From Sporosarcina ureae (GTDB lineage: Bacteria > Bacillota > Bacilli > Bacillales_A > Planococcaceae), in the NCBI RefSeq assembly GCF_002082015.1, contig NZ_CP015109.1, forward strand, positions 582,134 through 646,133: a stretch of 64,000 nucleotides of DNA, written 5' to 3'. Positions 8,991 to 17,317 of this stretch are shown one piece after another. The translations under genes and the position numbers were made by a program. The notes under the pieces were generated by a model. That model was given only the letters and a program-made list of their open reading frames with translations, was not told where the DNA came from and did not search any database. How positions within the stretch are numbered: the first letter of the stretch is position 1; every line of letters begins with the position of its first letter.

Positions 8991-9155
8991 AAAATAAAAA
9001 AAGTAGACAAATATGATTTGTCTACCCGCGTAAGTATACTATGCCAGTATGCATAGATATAAACTTATTGTGCTAACCTGGCAACAACTTCATTGCGTCG
9101 ATCAGGTGAGAAGCGGGTAGCCTCTTCTTATACCACAAACTGTATTCAGTTAACC
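8991..9155 (-). promoter_or_regulatory. L20-type leader of infC-rpmI-rplT with attenuator
   Basis: The transcript ahead of infC contains a CCCGCTTCTCACC-type segment (about 9100-9115), further paired segments, and a terminator: GTAGACAAAT (9016-9025 on the complement) pairing with 9003-9012, followed by a T-rich run (8991-9002). This matches the B. subtilis L20 leader, where L20 binding favours premature termination. The exact binding fold cannot be confirmed by eye. Confidence 0.75.
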
Positions 9156-9161
9156 TTATTA

Positions 9162-9190
9162 ATAATAACATCTTTACTATCAAATGTCAA
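9162..9190 (-). promoter_or_regulatory. Sigma-A promoter of the infC operon
   Basis: Perfect TTGACA (9185-9190) and TATTAT (9162-9167) on the complement with 17-bp spacing, giving a start near 9155 and a leader of about 255 nt. Confidence 0.85.
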
Positions 9191-9444
9191 TAACTCTGCA
9201 GATCTCATTGTCGGATGCACAGGTTATGTTTGAATTAATTCAACTTTTCAAGTATAGCGCATTATCAATAGAATTGCAACTACTATTTTTATTAATGTTG
9301 GAAGACGGAGTGAAAGATCGTATGGAACCCACTTTGGCGCTTGCGGATGACTCTACAATGAGCCATCCGTAGCGACCTTCGTGTAATCCGTGCTATACCC
9401 ATCATTGTATGCAGAACTAGGGAAACGGTACCTATCCTGTTGTA
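9191..9444. other. Intergenic region behind thrS with one hairpin
   Basis: No convincing gene. A small reading frame at 9184-9372 lacks a ribosome site. The one structure is an imperfect hairpin at about 9339-9371 (GCGGATGACTC with GAGCCATCCGTAGC) without a T run on the minus strand. It may be a weak terminator or processing stem for thrS. Confidence 0.4.
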
Positions 9445-11379
9445 TTAGTTCTTCTTCACGTCTTCTTTGATCAATTCAAGGAACGCTTCGAATGACATAC
9501 TTTCAGATTTTTGTTCGCCATATTTACGAACGTTGACTTCGCCAGCTTCCATTTCACGATCTCCTAGTACAAGCATATACGGAACCTTTTGTACTTGTGC
9601 TTCACGGATCTTATAACCAATCTTCTCGTCACGGCTGTCTACGTCTACACGGAACCCTGCCAATGTCAGCTGATCTTTAACGTCTTGTGCATAGTCAAGG
9701 TGAACATCAGGTGATACCGGGATCAATTCTACTTGGATTGGCGCTAACCATGTTGGGAAGGCTCCTTTGTATTCTTCAATTAAGAAGGCAACAAAGCGTT
9801 CCATTGTAGACACGACACCTCTGTGAATGACGACTGGACGGTGTTGCTTGCCGTCTTCGCCGATATACGTAAGGTCGAAGCGCTCAGGTAATAAGAAGTC
9901 CAATTGTGCAGTGGAAAGTGTTTCTTCCATACCAATTGCTGTTTTTACTTGTACATCCAACTTCGGACCGTAAAATGCTGCCTCGCCTTCTTCTTCTGTA
10001 TACGGAAGCTCCATCTCATCCATTGCTTCTTTCAACATAGCTTGTGCACGTTCCCACATTTCATCGTCATCAAAATATTTCGTTGTATCTTCAGGATCGC
10101 GATACGATAGGCGGAACGAATAATCTTTAATATTGAAGTCTTTATATACTTCAATGATTAACATGACTACACGTTTAAACTCTTCTTTAATCTGGTCAGG
10201 ACGCACGAAGATATGCGCATCGTTCAATGTCATACCACGTACACGCTGAAGACCCGAAAGTGCTCCCGACATTTCATAACGGTGCATTGTGCCAAGTTCC
10301 GCCAAACGAAGTGGTAAATTACGATACGAATGAATACCATTTTTATAAATCATCATGTGGTGAGGACAGTTCATTGGACGTAACACGAGATCTTCGTTAT
10401 CCATGCTCATTGTCGGGAACATACCATCTTGATAATGATCCCAGTGACCGGATGTTTTGTAGAGTTCTACACTTCCAAGTACTGGCGTATACACGTGCTG
10501 GTAGCCTAGTCTTTCTTCTTTATCGACAATATATCGTTCGATCACACGGCGAATGGTAGCGCCTTTTGGTAACCAGAGTGGAAGACCTTGTCCAACTTTT
10601 TGTGAATTTGTGAACAGATTCAATTCCTTACCGATTTTACGGTGGTCACGCTCTTTCGCTTCTTCCAGCATACGCAAATGTTCTTTCAGCTCGTCCTTTT
10701 TGAAGAAAGCCGTTCCGTAAATCCGTTGAAGCATTTTGTTATCAGAGTTCCCTCTCCAATAAGCCCCTGCAATACTTAATAATTTAAATTCTTTTAGTTT
10801 ACCTGTAGACGGAACATGAATGCCGCGGCATAGGTCGAAGAATTCGCCTTGTTCATAAATAGATACTTGTTGATCTTCAGGAATTGCTTCGAGAAGTTCC
10901 AATTTGTATTCATCATCAATTTCTTTGAAACGTTTTTCTGCTTCCGCACGGGATACATCGTGACGAATAATGGGTAAGTTTTCACCGATAATGCGTTTCA
11001 TTTCTTTTTCTAACTCAGGCAAATCTTCAGCAGTGATCGGTGTAGGTGAATCGATATCATAATAAAAACCGTTTTCGATAGTAGGACCTATTCCTAGTTT
11101 CGCATCCGGGAATTTGCGTTTGACGGCTTGTGCCAAAAGGTGAGCCGTACTATGACGCAGAATGTCCAACGCTTCATCTGAAGTTGGCGTAATGATACTA
11201 ATCTCTCCATCTGTATGGATTGGTGATTTCAAATCGATGAGCTGCTCTCCAATTTTTCCTGCTAATGCGCTTTTACGCAATCCAGGACTGATGGAGCCTG
11301 CAATTTCTTCTGTTGTGACGCCGTCCTCGAATTCTTTTACTGCACCATCTGGAAATGTTAAATGAATATTTTCTGGCAT
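9445..11379 (-). CDS. thrS: Threonyl-tRNA synthetase
   Basis: A 644-residue class II synthetase charging tRNA-Thr. Domains in order: TGS (residues ~1-63), second additional/editing domain with [18 protein letters not shown] and the [10 protein letters not shown] motif, class II catalytic core ([36 protein letters not shown]) and anticodon-binding domain (from about residue 540). Length and motifs are complete. The ATG is preceded by AAAGGGAG. The gene is preceded by a T-box leader, so expression rises when uncharged tRNA-Thr accumulates. Confidence 0.98.
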   Translation of the reverse strand: MPENIHLTFPDGAVKEFEDGVTTEEIAGSISPGLRKSALAGKIGEQLIDLKSPIHTDGEISIITPTSDEALDILRHSTAHLLAQAVKRKFPDAKLGIGPTIENGFYYDIDSPTPITAEDLPELEKEMKRIIGENLPIIRHDVSRAEAEKRFKEIDDEYKLELLEAIPEDQQVSIYEQGEFFDLCRGIHVPSTGKLKEFKLLSIAGAYWRGNSDNKMLQRIYGTAFFKKDELKEHLRMLEEAKERDHRKIGKELNLFTNSQKVGQGLPLWLPKGATIRRVIERYIVDKEERLGYQHVYTPVLGSVELYKTSGHWDHYQDGMFPTMSMDNEDLVLRPMNCPHHMMIYKNGIHSYRNLPLRLAELGTMHRYEMSGALSGLQRVRGMTLNDAHIFVRPDQIKEEFKRVVMLIIEVYKDFNIKDYSFRLSYRDPEDTTKYFDDDEMWERAQAMLKEAMDEMELPYTEEEGEAAFYGPKLDVQVKTAIGMEETLSTAQLDFLLPERFDLTYIGEDGKQHRPVVIHRGVVSTMERFVAFLIEEYKGAFPTWLAPIQVELIPVSPDVHLDYAQDVKDQLTLAGFRVDVDSRDEKIGYKIREAQVQKVPYMLVLGDREMEAGEVNVRKYGEQKSESMSFEAFLELIKEDVKKN

Positions 11380-11407
11380 GTGTATGACTCCCTTTCTTTT
11401 TTTGAAC

Positions 11408-11678
11408 GCAAAAAAGCCCCATCCCTAAAGGGACGAGGCTTGAGCTCGTGGTTCCACCCTTCTTCCTTCCATTCGCAAATATGCGAAAAGACCGAAGCTT
11501 TCGATCGGCTAACGGGCCGCTACCGTCATCAGCTACTTACTTTCACTGATGCTGCTCGGAGGTGGTAAATTTATCTTCTGCCTACAAGGGTTTCAGCCAT
11601 GCCCCTGTTCTCTGGAAAGGTGAAAAATAAAGTATTGTCCTCTTCGATGCATGTTAACAATTTATTTATGTTGAACTG
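11408..11678 (-). promoter_or_regulatory. T-box leader of thrS
   Basis: On the minus strand the T-box sequence GGGTGGAACCACG lies at 11447-11459, followed by a GC-rich terminator (11415-11426 with 11429-11440) and a T run. Stem I features (AGAGAACAGGGG...GGCTGAAA) lie near 11595-11625, and a candidate ACC threonine specifier sits in TTTACCACCTCC near 11560-11572. The competing antiterminator is the usual one, so uncharged tRNA-Thr binding should allow read-through. Confidence 0.92.
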
Positions 11679-11684
11679 TGTAAT

Positions 11685-11713
11685 AGTATAGAAAAATCTG
11701 AGCGTAATTGCAA
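11685..11713 (-). promoter_or_regulatory. Sigma-A promoter of thrS
   Basis: TTGCAA (11708-11713) and TATACT (11685-11690) on the complement with 17-bp spacing, giving a start near 11678 at the beginning of the T-box leader. Confidence 0.75.
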
Positions 11714-11755
11714 GTGTAATTGAATAATTCTTTCAACAAAGCACGTTCAGAATGA

Positions 11756-12697
11756 TTAATCCCGCCAGTTCTCCCCACCAAGTTTAAACGGTTGGCTGAC
11801 CATTCGGATTCTCTCCATAATTCGCGCCGCTTTAATAGGCTCTTTTTCTCCACGCTGACTCGTTGTAAGGTGATGTTCTAATTCATTATAATTAAAATTG
11901 GATGTAAAGAATACAGGTAGCTTTTCTGCCATACGGTACTGCAAAATCGTGCCGAGCACTTCATCTCGAGTCCAAGTTGACATCGTTTCTGCTCCTATAT
12001 CATCTAGCATTAAGACAGGAGCCCGCTTCACAAACTCCACTTTTTCGTCCAGTGTTTGGTTTTGGATCGATTGCTTCATCTCCCGTAGAAACTCCGGAAC
12101 ATACACTACTACAGTTTGGATACGTCTCGTTGCCAATTCATTCGCTAACGCACCTAAAATGAATGATTTTCCAATACCAAAGTTCCCAAATAGATAAAAG
12201 CCTCTTTCCGGAACTTTACCAGTAGACTCGATTTGATTCAGGAAATCTTTAGCTGCTCGCATGACGATTACACGACTATCTTCAGACAAGAAGTTGACGT
12301 CAGATAGACGCGCTTCCATTACTTCTTTCGGCATGTACATGCTGTTGACCATTTTCGAGATGTTTCTACGTTCATCTACCAACTGCTTCGTAGGACAGAC
12401 TATATAATCCACGTCAATAAGGCGCTGTGCGATGACTAATTTCGGCTCAAAGCCTTTCATGACATTAATACACCCGTCGAGATTCGGACAGCGCTCACAA
12501 GCGTGGGAAGCCGTTGTAAATTCGTATAGTTTACCTAGACTGCGGTTGATCACTTCTGTATTGACCTCATCGGAATGATCGCTAATAAATTGTTGTACGG
12601 CCGGATCTTCCATTACCTCTGTTCGAAGCTCATCGTATTTTTGGGCTAATGAAGGAGCATTCACTACCCGTTTCATCGCATCCCCTATTCGTTCCAT
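11756..12697 (-). CDS. dnaI: Primosomal protein DnaI (helicase loader)
   Basis: A 313-residue AAA+ ATPase that loads the replicative helicase DnaC at origins and restart sites. The N-terminal helicase-binding domain carries a zinc site (C67, C70, C76, probably C101). The C-terminal AAA+ domain has Walker A GNFGIGKS at residues 171-178 and Walker B VLMLDDIGAE at about 228-237. Length equals that of B. subtilis DnaI. It lies 13 bp downstream of dnaB, so the two loader components are cotranscribed. Confidence 0.96.
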   Translation of the reverse strand: MERIGDAMKRVVNAPSLAQKYDELRTEVMEDPAVQQFISDHSDEVNTEVINRSLGKLYEFTTASHACERCPNLDGCINVMKGFEPKLVIAQRLIDVDYIVCPTKQLVDERRNISKMVNSMYMPKEVMEARLSDVNFLSEDSRVIVMRAAKDFLNQIESTGKVPERGFYLFGNFGIGKSFILGALANELATRRIQTVVVYVPEFLREMKQSIQNQTLDEKVEFVKRAPVLMLDDIGAETMSTWTRDEVLGTILQYRMAEKLPVFFTSNFNYNELEHHLTTSQRGEKEPIKAARIMERIRMVSQPFKLGGENWRD

Positions 12698-12710
12698 TTT
12701 ATTTCACCTC

Positions 12711-14060
12711 TTATTCTTGAATCCCCAATTCTTTCAATAACTTCTGGCGTTCTTCCTCGACATTGAAATCATTAGGTTTGTCGGATTTCTCATTCTTTTT
12801 ATCGCGCTTGTTAAACCATTCGGGAACTTTTTCTTCCCTAGTGGTCTTTCGATTTCTAGGCGTCGTTTTCTTCCCTTCTTTAAGCCACTTCATGTATTGA
12901 TCATGTTCTTCTCTCGATAACTTCAAAGCTGTTTTCGCGTCATTCACTTGTTTATTCGCCCAATGGGAAGCAATGCGTTCGACAAAACTGCTCGTGATTT
13001 TGCCATCATTACGTAACATCACATATTGAAGCAAGACATTGACGACACCTACTGGGAACTTATGCAAATTAATTAGCCGTTCAGCAAGCTGAATGTCTAC
13101 AAGGAACGGTTCTTTCTTGCTCACTTTACGCAACATTTCTTTTGGCGGAGTATGTTCTAGATAAAACAATAGTTCTTCGTCACGACTCATATTTTCTTTT
13201 GGTACTTCTTCGACGACCGGTTGCGTGAACACCGACTGTAATTTAGGCGGTTGCTTGGACGTATTCATCTTATAAAACTCGGCAGCTGCCTTGCGTACTT
13301 TTTCTTCCGTCAGCTGATGATTTTCATCCATCGCAATCATCACGACTTTTTGCATATCGAGTGGACTGAGTGAATATAAGAAAGCTAGCATGGCAATCAT
13401 TTCCTGAGAAATAGTGCGCAAAGAAGCTTTAGGAATCATTTGTTCTGACAGACCGTTATAGAATAAATCAAAATTGAAATTTGCTACATAAAACGGTATG
13501 CCAGGAGGTTCACTCTTTCCTTGAAAATGCATTCCTGCAGTCAATTCCATCGCTTGATCGCCTCTTGCTGGTTTATAGACATCTAAAAATGTGCGAGATA
13601 TATCTTGGTACTCATCTTTCGCAATCGGCTCCTCTAGAAATCGGCCACGTAACTGACGATACGGTTGCTCTCCGATTTTACTGAACAAAAACGTGGATAG
13701 AAGCGGATCACTGAAGAATGAAGGCGCATCAAGTGGCGGTAATAATTCGTAAATAAATGATCGTTTATCTATTTCTTGCTTTTTCTTATACGTACGCAAT
13801 AATCCAATAGCTTCCAATGAAATCCTCGCTTCAAAAATGGCTTGAAGTGGAAATGAAGACATATTCATTAAATAATAGTGGGTGTGCTCTTGCGGTTCTC
13901 TGCTTTCCGCATCCGTCCAAAGGGTCATAAACAAACTGACCGCTTCAGGACCGATCAGTGGCTGATAAAATAGCGTCAGCATCTGTCGGTCATACGCAGA
14001 GAACGGATGAGCTAATTTCACTTCGAAGGAATCGACAGGCTGCAACTCAGTAAAAAGCAT
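12711..14060 (-). CDS. dnaB: Replication initiation and membrane attachment protein DnaB
   Basis: A 449-residue DnaB of the Firmicutes type (not the helicase). It acts with DnaD and DnaI to load helicase at oriC and in replication restart, and associates with the membrane. N-terminal winged-helix DDBH1 region (residues ~10-110) and C-terminal DDBH2 with the YxxxIxxxW-like segment (about 290-400) are recognisable; the tail is rich in lysine, arginine and acidic residues. It is located between nrdR and dnaI exactly as in B. subtilis. ATG start preceded by GGGGAGGCG. Confidence 0.94.
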   Translation of the reverse strand: MLFTELQPVDSFEVKLAHPFSAYDRQMLTLFYQPLIGPEAVSLFMTLWTDAESREPQEHTHYYLMNMSSFPLQAIFEARISLEAIGLLRTYKKKQEIDKRSFIYELLPPLDAPSFFSDPLLSTFLFSKIGEQPYRQLRGRFLEEPIAKDEYQDISRTFLDVYKPARGDQAMELTAGMHFQGKSEPPGIPFYVANFNFDLFYNGLSEQMIPKASLRTISQEMIAMLAFLYSLSPLDMQKVVMIAMDENHQLTEEKVRKAAAEFYKMNTSKQPPKLQSVFTQPVVEEVPKENMSRDEELLFYLEHTPPKEMLRKVSKKEPFLVDIQLAERLINLHKFPVGVVNVLLQYVMLRNDGKITSSFVERIASHWANKQVNDAKTALKLSREEHDQYMKWLKEGKKTTPRNRKTTREEKVPEWFNKRDKKNEKSDKPNDFNVEEERQKLLKELGIQE

Positions 14061-14093
14061 GTTAACTCTCGCCTCCCCTTCTAGATCAACATC

Positions 14094-14561
14094 TTACTCT
14101 TGTTCATCTTTCCTGTTTTGCAATTGTTGCAACTCATCAATAAAGACCGTGATGTCTTTGTAGTGGCGGTAAACAGACGCAAATCGTACATACGCAACCT
14201 CGTCCACGTCCACTAATCGTTCCATCACCATTTCGCCTACTTGTTCTGAATCTATTTCGACATTTCCTGAGCTTCTTAGTTCTTTTTCGATAGAACTAAC
14301 GATTTCTTTTAAATGCTCGATCGGCACTGCGCGTTTTTCACAAGCGCGAATCAATCCTCTCAGCAACTTTTCACTGCTGAACTCTTCCCGGGTCTTATCT
14401 TTCTTTACGACAACTAACGGAGAGTGCTCCACTTTTTCAAATGTCGTGAAACGATAACTACATTTTTCGCATTCACGTCTTCGTCGAATGGAACGGTTTT
14501 CTTCCGCAGGCCGTGAATCAATCACGCGTGTTCCGTTGTAGTGACAAGCTGGACATAACAT
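14094..14561 (-). CDS. nrdR: Transcriptional repressor NrdR
   Basis: A 155-residue repressor of ribonucleotide reductase operons that senses ATP/dATP. It has an N-terminal zinc ribbon (C3, C6, C31, C34: [17 protein letters not shown] ... [12 protein letters not shown]) and a C-terminal ATP-cone domain (residues ~46-136). The ATG at 14561 is chosen because GGAGG lies eight bases upstream and the protein then begins at the zinc ribbon; 12 codons of open frame upstream are not likely translated. It leads the nrdR-dnaB-dnaI group. In B. subtilis speD lies between gapB and nrdR; it is absent here. Confidence 0.96.
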   Translation of the reverse strand: MLCPACHYNGTRVIDSRPAEENRSIRRRRECEKCSYRFTTFEKVEHSPLVVVKKDKTREEFSSEKLLRGLIRACEKRAVPIEHLKEIVSSIEKELRSSGNVEIDSEQVGEMVMERLVDVDEVAYVRFASVYRHYKDITVFIDELQQLQNRKDEQE

Positions 14562-14634
14562 AGTTCGTTCCTCCGCATATTCATTAGTACTTTTCATTAT
14601 AACAGAAACTGTCCATACAACAACAAAGGGACAT

Positions 14635-14667
14635 AGAAAAGCACTTCATCCCGTGAGATGAAGTGCC
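14635..14667 (-). terminator. Terminator after gapB
   Basis: A 10-bp perfect stem GCACTTCATC (14641-14650) with GATGAAGTGC (14657-14666), followed on the minus strand by TTTTCTAT. Confidence 0.8.
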
Positions 14668-14678
14668 GATTCATTCAT

Positions 14679-15701
14679 TTATGAAGTGACTTTGTCAGTT
14701 AGTGCTGTAGCGACTTTTTTCGCCAATTGCACAACACGAGCTGAATAACCCCACTCATTATCATACCAAGCAAGCACTTTGATTTTACGATCGCCCATGA
14801 CTATAGTAGATAGTCCGTCAAGCGTTGCGGATTCAGTAGTCGTATTGAAGTCAATTGATACAAGAGGTTCTGTAGTATAGCGAAGAATCCCTTTCATCGG
14901 GCCTTCTGCCGCTTTACGGAACGCGTTGTTCACTTCTTCAACTGTTACATCTTTTTCTACGTCCACTACCAAGTCCACAAGGGAAACATTCGGTGTCGGA
15001 ATACGTAATGCCAAGCCGTGAATCTTTCCTTCAAGTTCAGGAAGTACAAGAGATAAAGCTTTTGCAGCACCTGTTGAAGTGGGGATAATGGATTCTCCGC
15101 AAGAACGTGCACGGCGTAAATCTTTATGTGGGTTGTCCAAGTTCTTCTGATCATTCGTATAAGCATGTACAGTTGTCATTAAGCCGTTTACAATACCGAA
15201 TTCATCATTCAATACTTTAGCAACGGGTGCTAAACAATTCGTTGTACAACTCGCATTCGAAATGACACTATGTTTGTTCACATCTAATTTCTCGTCATTT
15301 ACTCCGATTACAACCGTTACATCCTCATTTTTACCTGGAGCTGTTAAAATTACTTTCTTTGCTCCCGACTCCAAATGAAGTGCCGCTTTATCACGTGAGT
15401 TGAATACACCTGTTGATTCTATCACGATCTCTACGCCAAGCTCTTTCCATGGCAATTTCGATGGGTCACGTTCTGAAATAAGTTGTACACGTTTGCCGTC
15501 TACGACGATCGCATTTTCATCTGCAACAATTTCACCATCGAACACTCCGTGTGTTGAGTCATATTTCAAGAGATGTGCAATCGTTTCAGCTGGATATGTC
15601 GCATTGACAGCAACTAGATTAACATCGTCTTCCTTGATAATCTGGCGGAATACCATCCGTCCAATACGGCCGAGTCCGTTAATTGCAATTTTTGTAGTCA
15701 T
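14679..15701 (-). CDS. gapB: Glyceraldehyde-3-phosphate dehydrogenase, gluconeogenic GapB type
   Basis: A 340-residue GAPDH. NAD(P)-binding INGLGRIGR is at residues 7-15 and the catalytic cysteine is C152 in SNASCTTNC. After the beta-2 strand it reads VNATYPAE rather than the NDLTD of NAD-specific GapA, the GapB pattern linked to NADP preference and the gluconeogenic direction. Position next to coaE and mutM also matches gapB. The promoter overlaps two CcpN-type boxes, consistent with repression under glycolytic conditions. ATG with AGGAGGATCCC upstream; a terminator follows. Confidence 0.94.
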   Translation of the reverse strand: MTTKIAINGLGRIGRMVFRQIIKEDDVNLVAVNATYPAETIAHLLKYDSTHGVFDGEIVADENAIVVDGKRVQLISERDPSKLPWKELGVEIVIESTGVFNSRDKAALHLESGAKKVILTAPGKNEDVTVVIGVNDEKLDVNKHSVISNASCTTNCLAPVAKVLNDEFGIVNGLMTTVHAYTNDQKNLDNPHKDLRRARSCGESIIPTSTGAAKALSLVLPELEGKIHGLALRIPTPNVSLVDLVVDVEKDVTVEEVNNAFRKAAEGPMKGILRYTTEPLVSIDFNTTTESATLDGLSTIVMGDRKIKVLAWYDNEWGYSARVVQLAKKVATALTDKVTS

Positions 15702-15753
15702 TAAAGGGATCCTCCTGCATGTATGTTATACTTTATATCCTTAATCGTTCATT

Positions 15754-15793
15754 AGTATAACACATTTTATCATTATGCCAACACTATAACACA
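15754..15793 (-). promoter_or_regulatory. gapB promoter with two CcpN-type boxes
   Basis: On the complement, TTGGCA (15776-15781) and TATACT (15754-15759) are spaced 16 bp. TGTGTTATACT (15754-15764) fits the CcpN operator consensus TRTGHYATAYW exactly and covers the -10 region. A second copy TGTGTTATAGT (15783-15793) differs at one position and lies just upstream of -35. CcpN represses gapB in B. subtilis. Confidence 0.75.
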
Positions 15794-15820
15794 TTAAAAT
15801 TATAAATTAATTCCCCACAC

Positions 15821-16429
15821 TCATGATCTCGGTACAGCTTGCCAGTTTTCAAGGATGGCATCCAGCTGTTTTTCAGTTTCTTCCACTGTGTCGTTATTGT
15901 GAATAACCGCGTCAGCGCCTTGTTCTTTCACGCGCATATCCAACTGGGATGTGATTCTGGCATCTGCTTCCGCTTCTGTCAATTCATTGCGAGCCATCAG
16001 TCTCTGTTTTTGGATTGGCTTGGTGACCGAAACGACTATAATCTTTTCCACATAGTCTTGAAGCTTACTTTCAAACAATAAGGGAATGTCCATAATCACA
16101 GTTTGATAGCCTTGAGTTAAATAGTCTTCTTTTTGACTGACCATTCGCCCTCTGATGGCAGGATGCATCAATTCATTTAATTGTTGTCGTTTCATTTCAT
16201 TGCCGAAAATAATTGCGCCAAGCTGTTCGCGATTCAGTGTACCATCTTCTCGTAACACCTCTTCACCAAATGTCTGTTGAATCTTTTTCAGCAAAGAACT
16301 ACCTGGCTCTACGACTTCCCTCGCGATGACATCCGCATCTACAATAGGGTAACCTTTTTCACGCAACATATTCGCTACCGTACTTTTCCCACTCGCTATA
16401 CTTCCTGTCAATCCGATGATCACGTTCAT
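15821..16429 (-). CDS. coaE: Dephospho-CoA kinase
   Basis: A 202-residue P-loop kinase catalysing the last step of coenzyme A synthesis. The Walker A loop GSIASGKST is at residues 9-17; DADVIAREVVEPG and IPLLFESKL are the substrate-site signatures. Start choice: ATG at 16429 is close behind AAGGAG, while an in-frame GTG two codons later has better spacing, so two residues are uncertain. It lies 6 bp after mutM. The membrane protein gene ytaF found here in B. subtilis is missing. Confidence 0.96.
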   Translation of the reverse strand: MNVIIGLTGSIASGKSTVANMLREKGYPIVDADVIAREVVEPGSSLLKKIQQTFGEEVLREDGTLNREQLGAIIFGNEMKRQQLNELMHPAIRGRMVSQKEDYLTQGYQTVIMDIPLLFESKLQDYVEKIIVVSVTKPIQKQRLMARNELTEAEADARITSQLDMRVKEQGADAVIHNNDTVEETEKQLDAILENWQAVPRS

Positions 16430-16435
16430 CACTCC

Positions 16436-17308
16436 TTATTTTTGGCAAGCTGGACAATAGACAGATGTTCTGCCCGCAATTTGCTTACTTTTAGTCGGTG
16501 TGTCGCATGCTACGCATGTTTTTTTACCGTACATATGCAGTCGATCTTGCATCGTTCCTGCGTTGCCGTTAACTGAACGGTAATCAGATATTGTACTGCC
16601 TCCTGCATCGATACTTTCTTGCAAAACACGTACAATTTCTTCAAACAATAAAACTTTACGCTTCTTGCTGATGCGTTCCGCTGTACGACTCGGATGGATC
16701 TTCATATGAAACAGAGCTTCGGTAGCATAAATATTGCCGCATCCCGAAATCACTTTGCCATCCATGATCACTTCTTTAATCGGTTTTCGTTTATACTTCG
16801 GAGTTTCTGCCATCGATAAAAAATGATCCAGCGCTTCTTCAGAGAAAGGTTCAGGTGCCATTTCTAACAATGGCGGAAAATCTTCTTCCGTCTGTAGCAG
16901 GCGCATTTCACCGAATCTTCGTATATCCGAATAGATGAGTAATCCGCCGTCTTCCATTTCCAAAAAGACATGGGCGTGTTTTCGAAACTTGTCTTCAGTA
17001 ATTTCATCAGGAGAATTTACGACAAACCAAGCGCCCGTCATCCCCAGGTGGCTGACGAGCAAGTATGGTTGATGTTCTTTTACTAAATGAAAATATATAT
17101 ATTTACTGCGACGCACAATTTTCTCGATGTGCATATTTTCCATGCCGTCAAGAAAGTCGTCCACCGATTTCCCTTTAATAATCGTTTCTTTTCCAGCTGT
17201 TTTAGAAATGACGACGGTATCCGATACAGATAGCTGCTTCACCGTACGCCCTTCTACGAGCGGTGCGAGATCTCGCACCACTCCTTCTACTTCCGGTAGT
17301 TCTGGCAT
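16436..17308 (-). CDS. mutM: Formamidopyrimidine-DNA glycosylase
   Basis: A 290-residue base-excision repair enzyme removing 8-oxoguanine and formamidopyrimidines. The start is set at 17308 because the protein must begin MPELPEVE: Pro2 becomes the catalytic N-terminal nucleophile and Glu3 the acid; two upstream codons in an open frame are excluded. The SKY lysine (about K69) and the helix-two-turn-helix are present. The C-terminal zinc finger uses CVAC and CPAC pairs. It is 9 bp behind polA and 6 bp ahead of coaE, a repair/replication operon. Confidence 0.96.
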   Translation of the reverse strand: MPELPEVEGVVRDLAPLVEGRTVKQLSVSDTVVISKTAGKETIIKGKSVDDFLDGMENMHIEKIVRRSKYIYFHLVKEHQPYLLVSHLGMTGAWFVVNSPDEITEDKFRKHAHVFLEMEDGGLLIYSDIRRFGEMRLLQTEEDFPPLLEMAPEPFSEEALDHFLSMAETPKYKRKPIKEVIMDGKVISGCGNIYATEALFHMKIHPSRTAERISKKRKVLLFEEIVRVLQESIDAGGSTISDYRSVNGNAGTMQDRLHMYGKKTCVACDTPTKSKQIAGRTSVYCPACQK

Positions 17309-17317
17309 GTATATCAC

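Noticed and set aside
9184..9372. 62-codon reading frame near the infC promoter
   Set aside because: It starts inside the promoter of infC, lacks a ribosome site, and has no homology pattern.
10227..10559. 110-codon frame opposite thrS
   Set aside because: It lies inside the conserved synthetase coding region and has no ribosome site.
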